From the NCBI GenBank assembly GCA_937990665.1, contig CALKRF010000092.1, forward strand, positions 1-14,035: DNA of 14,035 bases, given 5' to 3'. How positions within the stretch are numbered: position 1 is the first letter of the stretch; every line of letters starts with the position of its first letter. This stretch comes from an uncultured Atopobium sp. Lineage in GTDB: Bacteria > Actinomycetota > Coriobacteriia > Coriobacteriales > Atopobiaceae. Position numbers and translations under genes: made by a program. Of this stretch, positions 1 to 5,034 are shown one piece after another. The notes below the pieces were generated by a model. That model saw only the letters and a program-made list of their open reading frames with translations. It had not been told where the DNA came from and did not search any database.

Positions 1-1
1 G

Positions 2-859
2 CGAGGTCTTTCTGTAAATACGCTTGATGCCTATACCAGAGATTTAGAGGGTTATTTGCTTTGGCTGAATGGCAAAAAGATTACTTTGCCCAACCAGGTG
101 ACTCGCTCCGATGTTGAAGAGTACATAGGCTCTCTTAGAGACTTAGGAATGGCTCCAGCTTCGGTTGAGCGCCACACTGCGGCACTTAGAAACTTTCACA
201 AGTTTATGGCTGTTGAGCAAATTTGTGAGTCATCTCCAGCAGAAGATTTACCTACCGCAGCAAGAATTCAAAGGCTTCCTGATGTTATCTCTCAAGAGAA
301 GGCAGAAGAGCTGCTTGATCAGCCATTTCCTAATTCGCCCCTAGGCATTCGAGATAGAGCCATACTTGAGTTGCTGTATGGGTGTGGGCTTCGTGTGTCT
401 GAGCTTTGCGATCTTGAGGTTCGAGGTGTCCTTCTAGAAGATGAACTCTTGCGTGTTTTTGGTAAGGGTTCCAAAGAGCGTGTAGTTCCTGTACTGGGCT
501 CTGCGCATCGTGCGCTTAAAACATACCTTTATGAGGCTCGCTCGCTTTTGCTTAAGCATGGTCAAGTATCTGAGGTGTTTGTAAACGCTCGGGGTGGACG
601 CATTTCTCGCCAGTCAGTACATAAACTGGTAGCTAATTACGGCAAAGTGGTGGGGATTGAAGGTTTGCATCCTCACACACTGCGTCACAGTTTTGCCACA
701 CACCTTCTAGAAGGCGGCGCTGATCTTCGTTCAGTGCAGGAGCTTTTGGGACACGTAGATATTTCAACTACGCAGCTCTATACGCACGTAGATAGGTCGC
801 ACATTAGAGACGTGTACCTTGAGGCTCACCCAAGAGCTCACGTTCATGTGGACAAATAA
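2..859 (+). CDS. xerD: XerD-type tyrosine site-specific recombinase (5' truncated by window)
   Basis: This is a tyrosine recombinase of the XerC/XerD family, which resolves chromosome dimers at dif sites. The reading frame is open from base 2 (RGLSVNTLDAYTRDLEGYLL), matching the usual N-terminal SAM-like core-binding domain, so the true start lies before the window and the TTG at 56 is internal. Counting from that TTG as residue 1, the six catalytic residues are all present with XerD spacing: R113 (GLRVSEL), K137 (GKGSKER), H207 and R210 (HTLRH), H233 (LGHVD) and nucleophile Y242 (QLYTHV). The C-terminal HPRA after the tyrosine and the GADLRSVQELLGH block favour XerD over XerC. It ends in TAA. 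A direct repeat array follows 12 bp later and a terminator about 180 bp later. No partner recombinase or dif-like site is seen here. A role at other targets (an integrase) is less likely given the housekeeping context. Confidence 0.88.
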   Translation, partial: RGLSVNTLDAYTRDLEGYLLWLNGKKITLPNQVTRSDVEEYIGSLRDLGMAPASVERHTAALRNFHKFMAVEQICESSPAEDLPTAARIQRLPDVISQEKAEELLDQPFPNSPLGIRDRAILELLYGCGLRVSELCDLEVRGVLLEDELLRVFGKGSKERVVPVLGSAHRALKTYLYEARSLLLKHGQVSEVFVNARGGRISRQSVHKLVANYGKVVGIEGLHPHTLRHSFATHLLEGGADLRSVQELLGHVDISTTQLYTHVDRSHIRDVYLEAHPRAHVHVDK

Positions 860-871
860 TTGCGCTTGACG

Positions 872-915
872 CAAGTGTTGGACAAGTGTGGGACAAGTGT
901 GGGGCAAAGTGGTGA
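872..915. repeat. Four direct repeats with 11-bp period, consensus CAAGTGTGGGA
   Basis: Four head-to-tail units start at 872, 883, 894 and 905: CAAGTGTTGGA, CAAGTGTGGGA, CAAGTGTGGGG and CAAAGTGGTGA. The first three differ at only one or two positions and the fourth is degenerate. The period is close to one helical turn, so the units face the same side of the DNA, as expected of a multimeric protein-binding site. The units share AGTGTTGGA with the array before mraZ (1147-1155), and the TGGGA/TGGGG cores resemble the TGGGN box known for MraZ. That MraZ binds here is inference. The array lies in the 3' untranslated region of xerD. Confidence 0.7.
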
Positions 916-979
916 CTGCGTAAAAGCAAGGCGAAGGTTTTGTTTGAGTAACGTGTGATTTTCGCCATGAGTTCACCAC
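909..979. repeat. Nested inverted repeats downstream of xerD
   Basis: An outer inverted repeat, GTGGTGA at 909-915 with TCACCAC at 973-979, encloses an inner one, GGCGAA at 930-935 with TTCGCC at 961-966. In RNA they could form a two-part stem with internal loops of 14 and 6 nt and an apical loop of about 25 nt. The left outer arm overlaps the last unit of the 11-bp array. No T-tract follows, so this is not an ordinary terminator. Short repeats like these can occur by chance. Confidence 0.35.
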
Positions 980-1037
980 AATTTCCTCAAAAATTTTTAC
1001 TTCATAAAAAATTTAATAAATCGTATCCAAGACTAAG

Positions 1038-1069
1038 AAAATCCGTTCTTTTGTAGTTCGGATTTTTTT
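1038..1069 (+). terminator. Rho-independent terminator after xerD
   Basis: AAAATCCG at 1038-1045 pairs perfectly with CGGATTTT at 1059-1066 around a 13-nt loop, and the right arm continues into a run of seven T at 1063-1069. It sits between xerD and mraZ and would end transcription from xerD, leaving the dcw cluster with its own promoter. The stem is short and A-rich on its left side, so an A-tract/T-tract pair would also give some function in the reverse direction. Confidence 0.65.
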
Positions 1070-1081
1070 AAACACTACATA

Positions 1082-1111
1082 TTGTGGTCAAAATGTCATA
1101 TCTCATATCTT
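1082..1111 (+). promoter_or_regulatory. Candidate promoter of the dcw cluster
   Basis: A weak sigma-70-like pair is visible: TTGTGG at 1082-1087 and TATCTT at 1106-1111 with an 18-bp spacer. It lies downstream of the terminator and upstream of the AGTGT repeats, which would put the repeats in the 5' untranslated DNA, as described for MraZ boxes in E. coli. Each hexamer matches the consensus at only three or four positions. A second possible -10, TATATT at 1192-1197, has no good -35 partner. Choice between them is inference. Confidence 0.25.
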
Positions 1112-1135
1112 CGTTAAACCCCAGCTAGACCACAA
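1082..1135. repeat. 8-bp inverted repeat upstream of the mraZ operator
   Basis: TTGTGGTC at 1082-1089 is the exact reverse complement of GACCACAA at 1128-1135, with 38 bp between the arms. A seven-base partial copy, ACCACAA, is at 975-981. The arms bracket the segment most likely to hold the cluster promoter, so an operator for a dimeric regulator or a DNA loop is possible. No known regulator motif is recognised. Confidence 0.4.
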
Positions 1136-1146
1136 GAAAAATACTT

Positions 1147-1186
1147 AGTGTTGGAAAGTGTTTTCTAGTGTGTGTAAGTGTCGGAA
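1147..1186. promoter_or_regulatory. Probable MraZ operator: four AGTGT boxes with exact 10-bp period
   Basis: Four boxes AGTGT-N5 start at 1147, 1157, 1167 and 1177 (AGTGTTGGAA, AGTGTTTTCT, AGTGTGTGTA, AGTGTCGGAA). The first five bases are invariant and the spacing is exactly 10 bp. MraZ proteins are known to bind several direct repeats at 10-bp spacing upstream of mraZ: TGGGN boxes in E. coli and AAAGTG-type boxes in mollicutes. Position 113 bp before the mraZ start and the repeat pattern fit an autoregulatory operator for the whole cluster. Whether it represses or activates here cannot be read from sequence. Confidence 0.75.
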
Positions 1187-1199
1187 TGAGTTATATTTA

Positions 1200-1289
1200 T
1201 TTCACGTTCAATCGACGGACTATGCCCAAGCGTTGCCGCGCACACACAACACAAACACAGCCCGCGCGGCAAGGGGCGCCAACGTGAAA
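1200..1289 (+). promoter_or_regulatory. Structured mraZ leader with nested stems next to the ribosome-binding site
   Basis: Three collinear pairings can form in one RNA. The outer pair is TTTCACGTT (1200-1208) with AACGTGAAA (1281-1289). The middle pair is GCCC (1224-1227) with GGGC (1274-1277). The inner pair is TTGCCGCGC (1233-1241) with GCGCGGCAA (1264-1272), closed by a 22-nt C/A-rich loop. The right outer arm overlaps the start of the mraZ Shine-Dalgarno (1288-1292), so the fold could mask it. The outer stem needs transcription to start before 1200. A translational or attenuation role is inference, and no known riboswitch is recognised. Confidence 0.5.
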
Positions 1290-1296
1290 GGGGGAG
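1287..1296 (+). promoter_or_regulatory. Shine-Dalgarno that sets the mraZ start
   Basis: AAAGGGGGAG lies directly before ATG at 1299, with AAGGG six bases from the start codon. It supports ATG 1299 over the in-frame ATG at 1158, which lies inside the AGTGT array. An in-frame GTG at 1284 also has an AAGGGG (1271-1276) seven bases upstream, but the resulting extra MKGGD has no family counterpart. Confidence 0.7.
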
Positions 1297-1298
1297 AC

Positions 1299-1733
1299 AT
1301 GCTTACTGGTCAGTATCAGCGTTCGCTGGACTCCAAGATTCGCGTGACTCTTCCTGCACCTCAGCGCAAGCAGCTTGGCGATGTTGTCATCTTGCTCCGT
1401 CGACAGGACGCGCTTTACGGCTACTCACCTGAGGCGTACGAGGCTTGGATTGCAAGTCTGAACCTCAACCCAAGGAACCGCGACGACGTCACAGCACTTC
1501 GCATGCTGAACGCAGCAGCAACAACCGTCGACATTGACTCGGCCGGCCGCGTTGCTCTGGGAAAGATTGACGAGTCCGATCCACAGGCTAGGGAGAAGCT
1601 CCAGCTTGACCGCGATGTCACCATTGTCGGTAACGGCGACCACTTTGAGATTTGGAACACCAACAAGTGGAACAGCCTCTTCTCGGCAGATGACCGCGTT
1701 GCAACGCTCGAGGACCTCATCTTTGGCGCCTAG
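1299..1733 (+). CDS. mraZ: MraZ transcriptional regulator of the dcw cluster (divergent)
   Basis: MraZ is a DNA-binding protein with two SpoVT-AbrB-like half-domains that forms ring oligomers and regulates the dcw cluster, usually from its first position. The 144-residue product starts MLTGQYQRSLD, close to the family start, and shows both half-domain signatures: D11-S-K-I-R15 with TLPAPQRKQLG, and D80-S-A-G-R84, followed by VGNGDHFEIW at 111-120. Both are off consensus: the usual KGR is KIR in the first half, and the second half replaces the usual IPPxLR segment with a longer LGKIDESDPQARE stretch, about six residues longer. A strong Shine-Dalgarno precedes ATG 1299. The AGTGT array 113 bp upstream is its likely operator. 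rsmH follows after 15 bp. Identity as MraZ is well supported by position and motifs; the binding specificity is inferred. Confidence 0.9.
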   Translation: MLTGQYQRSLDSKIRVTLPAPQRKQLGDVVILLRRQDALYGYSPEAYEAWIASLNLNPRNRDDVTALRMLNAAATTVDIDSAGRVALGKIDESDPQAREKLQLDRDVTIVGNGDHFEIWNTNKWNSLFSADDRVATLEDLIFGA

Positions 1734-1748
1734 TGAGGCGAGAAGATC

Positions 1749-2732
1749 GTGAAGGTAGAAGACGGTAACTTGAAAGTCGAATATCGGCACCAACCAGTAA
1801 TGCTTGCAGAAGTGCTGCGCGAGCTGGACCCCAAGCCAGGTGAAGTTGTTTGCGACTGCACCTTGGGAGGAGCGGGTCACACCGTAGAGATGGCAAAGCT
1901 GATTGCTCCAGACGGTCTTTCCATTGGAATTGACCAGGATGCAATGGCTCATCAAGCAGCAGCTGCTCGCCTGAAGCAAGAAGTACCAAACGCGGAGTTT
2001 TTGCCGCTTAAGGGAAATTTTGGCGACCTCGATGAACTTCTCGTCTCTGCAGAAGTCCCCGGAGTTGACTGTTTCCTCTTTGACATTGGTGTTTCTTCTC
2101 CTCAGCTTGATATCCCAGAGCGAGGCTTTTCGTACCACGAAGATGCCCCGTTGGATATGCGAATGGACCCGGGCAAACAAACTCCAACTGCACAAGAGGT
2201 CATCAACACCTATAACGAAGCCGGCCTCGCCCGAATCCTTCGAATTTACGGAGACGAGAAATTTGCCTCCCGCATTGCACGACGCATTGTGCAAACGCGA
2301 GAAAAGCGTCCCATCCAAACGACGCTTGAGCTTGTTGAGGTAATCAAGGCGGCAATTCCCGCAGCAGCGCGTCGTCACGGCGGACATCCTGCCAGAAAGA
2401 CGTTCCAAGCACTTCGTATTGAAGTGAACCACGAACTTGAGGTTTTGGAGCGCGGACTTCGCTCTGCAATTGCCTGGGCTAATCCAGGAGGCAGGATTTG
2501 CGTTATCTCGTATCACTCGCTTGAAGATCGCATTGTCAAGCACGTGTTCTCTGAGCTCAGTCAAGGTTGTATCTGCCCGCCAGACCTTCCGGTTTGTATG
2601 TGCGGTCAAGTGCCGATAGTTGACGTGATTACGCGCAAACCTCTTGTGGCCACTCCAGAAGAGATAGAGCGCAACCCAAGGGCGAGAAGCGCCCTGATGA
2701 GGGTGGCGGTTAAACGCGACCCAGAGAAATGA
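1749..2732 (+). CDS. rsmH: 16S rRNA (cytosine-1402-N4) methyltransferase RsmH (MraW)
   Basis: RsmH uses S-adenosylmethionine to methylate N4 of C1402 in the P site of 16S rRNA and is nearly always the second gene of dcw clusters. The 327-residue protein has the full set of family motifs: RHQPVML at 13-19, the SAM-binding DCTLGGAGHT at 36-45, DIGVSSPQLD at 112-121, DMRMD at 136-140, HPARKTFQALRIEVN at 213-227, SYHSLEDRIVK at 254-264 and NPRARSA at 309-315. A four-cysteine cluster, CICPPDLPVCMC at 274-285, sits where many RsmH proteins have one and could hold zinc; that is inference. The start is GTG 1749 with GAGGCGAG about eight bases upstream, 15 bp after mraZ, suggesting the same transcript. 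The family length is about 310-330 residues, so it is complete. Confidence 0.96.
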   Translation: MKVEDGNLKVEYRHQPVMLAEVLRELDPKPGEVVCDCTLGGAGHTVEMAKLIAPDGLSIGIDQDAMAHQAAAARLKQEVPNAEFLPLKGNFGDLDELLVSAEVPGVDCFLFDIGVSSPQLDIPERGFSYHEDAPLDMRMDPGKQTPTAQEVINTYNEAGLARILRIYGDEKFASRIARRIVQTREKRPIQTTLELVEVIKAAIPAAARRHGGHPARKTFQALRIEVNHELEVLERGLRSAIAWANPGGRICVISYHSLEDRIVKHVFSELSQGCICPPDLPVCMCGQVPIVDVITRKPLVATPEEIERNPRARSALMRVAVKRDPEK

Positions 2733-2790
2733 AGTACCCCATAGCACTTGTTGCTTGTTGTTAAGAAGTTTTTGAAGGGATTGAAGTTTA

Positions 2791-3210
2791 ATGGCACGTT
2801 ACGGATCAGAAGCTGTAGCACGCACAACTCAGTTTGAGCATGAGTACGCTCCTGAACAGAGCACTCGCACATCTTTTGAGGTTGTCCCTGGTGGCGGCCT
2901 TGATGCTGATGCTCGCCGTGGCGTAAGCAGTCAGTTCATCCAGCGTGTCAAGCTTATTGCTGTTGCTGCAGCACTCTTCCTGACACTTGGTGTTGTCCGT
3001 ATTGGTATCTCTACCGCTACGGTTTCAACTCTTCAGGCTAATAACGTCATCAGAAATGAAATGCGCGCAACAACTGCAACTAACGATTCCCTGCGCGTTT
3101 CTCGCTCCCTGCTTGCAAGCACTACACGCATTGAGCGTATTGCTACTCAGAATTACGGTATGACTCTTGAGACAAATCGTCCTGTTGTAGATGTAAGCAA
3201 CAACGCTTAG
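2791..3210 (+). CDS. ftsL: FtsL-like divisome protein (single-pass, septum formation initiator type)
   Basis: Placed between rsmH and ftsI, where ftsL is usually found, this encodes a 139-residue bitopic membrane protein. Residues 1-52 are a polar cytoplasmic tail, about 54-74 form one hydrophobic segment (LIAVAAALFLTLGVV), and the rest is an extracytoplasmic helix-prone stretch with a weak heptad pattern. It ends in RIERIATQNYGMTLE at 113-127, resembling the conserved end of the FtsL/DivIC domain. FtsL proteins pair with FtsB/DivIC-like coiled coils and activate FtsW-FtsI. Sequence conservation in this family is low, so the name rests on position, topology and that terminal motif. AAGGGA at 2775-2780 is the likely ribosome-binding site for ATG 2791. 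The 58-bp gap after rsmH holds no recognisable terminator or promoter. Confidence 0.72.
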   Translation: MARYGSEAVARTTQFEHEYAPEQSTRTSFEVVPGGGLDADARRGVSSQFIQRVKLIAVAAALFLTLGVVRIGISTATVSTLQANNVIRNEMRATTATNDSLRVSRSLLASTTRIERIATQNYGMTLETNRPVVDVSNNA

Positions 3211-3226
3211 GCGTAAAATATACACT

Positions 3227-5026
3227 GTGAGTACGCAGAATCGACATACTCGCGCATCGCGCAGAAAAACTCCTGAGGCCTCGTACGACGAGGCCTCTCG
3301 TGTGCATTTTCGTGGTCATCGTGGTAGCAGCGGTGGCTCGGATGGTGTTGGCCCTGAAGGTAGACTCCGTCGCGTAGCAGCTGCTATGGCCATTATGGTG
3401 GCAATTGTTGTTCTTAGGCTTGCTTGGCTGCAAATCTTTACGGCAGCAGATCTTGCAAAGGGTGCCGAGAATAACCGCACCAACGATATTGTCTTGCACG
3501 CTCGTCGCGGCACCATTTACGACCGCAACGGCAATGTCTTAGCCATGAGCGTTGACTGCAAAGACATCTATGCCAATCCTTCGGAGATTAAAGACGCAAG
3601 CTCCGTAGCTCAGGTTTTTGCCTCGTTCTTAGGCGGAAGCCCTTCAGACTACCTTGGAGACCTGCAGCAAGACACTACATTTGTCTACGTGCGTCGTCGT
3701 GTTGACACTGATACTGCTTCTAAGATTGAAAAAGCACTTGACGAGAAAAACCTCAAGGGCGTCTATTTTGTTAATAACACCAAGCGTGTCTATCCCTATG
3801 GCAACGTTGGCGTTCAGATTCTGGGCTTTGTAAACGCAGACAACGAGGGCGCTTCTGGCCTTGAGTATTACTACAACGATATCCTTGCAGGTACTAATGG
3901 TCACATGATTGTTGAGACCGGCGCTGGTGGTACGCCAATTGCTGGCGGTACTTCAAATATTACTGAGGCACAAAATGGACAGGACATTGTTCTTTCCATT
4001 GACATTGAGCTGCAGAAGAAGGCGGAAGAGCAGCTTACTGCCGCAGTTAAAGACATTGAAGCCCAGCAGGGTGGCTCAATCATGGCTATGAATCCTCGTA
4101 CCGGAGAAATTTATGCCGCTGCTTCGTACCCTCTGCCAGATTTTAAGAGCGATAACGGCGTTGACTACGAATCCCTCAACCTCAAGCTCGTCTCAAGTAT
4201 CTATGAGCCTGGCTCGGTATTTAAGGTAATTACCACCTCAATTGGTATAGACAACAACCTCTTTGGTCCAGATTCAACCTTCAACATTCCAACTGAGCTC
4301 AAAGTTGGAGATAACAAGGTTACCGACGATGACTGGCGTACCAGTGCCATGGACATGAGCGTAAGAGAGATGCTCAGACGTTCCTCAAACGTTGGTATGG
4401 CCTACCTTGAGACGCAGCTCATAGGTGATAAGCGCTTTTCAGAGGGCGTAGATAAGTTTGGCATAGGACATACTACGGGTATTGACTTCCCAGGCGAAGC
4501 CACAGGTATTGTCCGCTCTCTGGACGAATATGAAGGCCCAACCGGCGGAAACATGGCGTTTGGTCAGGGTCTTGCAATTCCATTTATTCAGGTTATTCGC
4601 GCATATACCGCTGTTGCTAATAAGGGAACTATGGTGACTCCGCACTTTATGGTTTCTAAGGGCGGCCAAGAGGTTACCTGGCCTACTAAAGACGTTATTT
4701 CTGCTTCCACAGCTTCGGCCGAGCTTGACATGATGACTACCGTTGTCAAAGAGGGTACCGGTGTTCGTGCAGGTATCTATGGCTATACCGTTGCAGGTAA
4801 AACAGGTACGGGCCAGCAGGTTGTGGAAGAAACCGGCTCGTACGGCGAGAATTCCGGTTTTGTTGCTTCCTTCTGCGGTATCGTGAATCCATCAGAATCT
4901 GATTTGATGGTTTACGTTGGACTTAACGATACCCACCAGCTTGCATCGCAGTCTGCTGCTGTGGTCTTCTCGCAATTTGCAAAAGACGCAGCTACACGCC
5001 TTAATATTCAACCAACCAATAACTAG
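3227..5026 (+). CDS. ftsI: FtsI-type class B penicillin-binding protein (septal transpeptidase)
   Basis: This is a monofunctional D,D-transpeptidase that crosslinks septal peptidoglycan with FtsW. The 599-residue protein has a basic, disordered cytoplasmic tail (1-50), a membrane anchor at about 51-70, a dimerisation/pedestal domain that begins with HARRGTIYDRNGNVLA at 91-106, and a C-terminal transpeptidase domain. All three active-site motifs are present: S330-V-F-K333 in YEPGSVFK, S386-S-N388, and K525-T-G527. It ends after the transpeptidase domain with no PASTA repeats, so it is FtsI/Pbp2b-like rather than the PASTA-bearing form. The start is GTG 3227, 16 bp after ftsL. Its Shine-Dalgarno is poor, and an in-frame TAA at 3194 excludes a much earlier start. 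murF follows after 8 bp where murE would be expected. Confidence 0.94.
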   Translation: MSTQNRHTRASRRKTPEASYDEASRVHFRGHRGSSGGSDGVGPEGRLRRVAAAMAIMVAIVVLRLAWLQIFTAADLAKGAENNRTNDIVLHARRGTIYDRNGNVLAMSVDCKDIYANPSEIKDASSVAQVFASFLGGSPSDYLGDLQQDTTFVYVRRRVDTDTASKIEKALDEKNLKGVYFVNNTKRVYPYGNVGVQILGFVNADNEGASGLEYYYNDILAGTNGHMIVETGAGGTPIAGGTSNITEAQNGQDIVLSIDIELQKKAEEQLTAAVKDIEAQQGGSIMAMNPRTGEIYAAASYPLPDFKSDNGVDYESLNLKLVSSIYEPGSVFKVITTSIGIDNNLFGPDSTFNIPTELKVGDNKVTDDDWRTSAMDMSVREMLRRSSNVGMAYLETQLIGDKRFSEGVDKFGIGHTTGIDFPGEATGIVRSLDEYEGPTGGNMAFGQGLAIPFIQVIRAYTAVANKGTMVTPHFMVSKGGQEVTWPTKDVISASTASAELDMMTTVVKEGTGVRAGIYGYTVAGKTGTGQQVVEETGSYGENSGFVASFCGIVNPSESDLMVYVGLNDTHQLASQSAAVVFSQFAKDAATRLNIQPTNN

Positions 5027-5034
5027 GAGAGCTC

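Noticed and set aside
56..58. TTG at 56 as the start of the recombinase
   Set aside because: The frame is open to base 2 with residues typical of the XerD N-terminal domain, so the gene begins before the window.
872..915. CRISPR or DnaA-box interpretation of the 11-bp array
   Set aside because: Units are too short and have no spacers for CRISPR, and they do not match the TTATCCACA DnaA box.
968..1057. 29-codon open frame starting ATG 968 between xerD and mraZ
   Set aside because: No ribosome-binding site, AT-driven Lys/Phe composition, and it ends inside the terminator hairpin.
1192..1197. TATATT as the -10 box of the mraZ promoter
   Set aside because: No -35 element at the right distance; the position falls within the AGTGT repeats. 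Kept only as a remote alternative.
1158..1298. N-terminal extension of mraZ from ATG 1158
   Set aside because: The extension would run through the AGTGT array and the foldable leader, has no MraZ homology, and ATG 1299 has a strong ribosome-binding site and a family-like start.
1425..2747. 440-codon open frame on the - strand opposite rsmH and the end of mraZ
   Set aside because: It lies antisense to two clearly recognised genes, its translation resembles no family I know, and it is explained by the codon pattern of the + strand genes.
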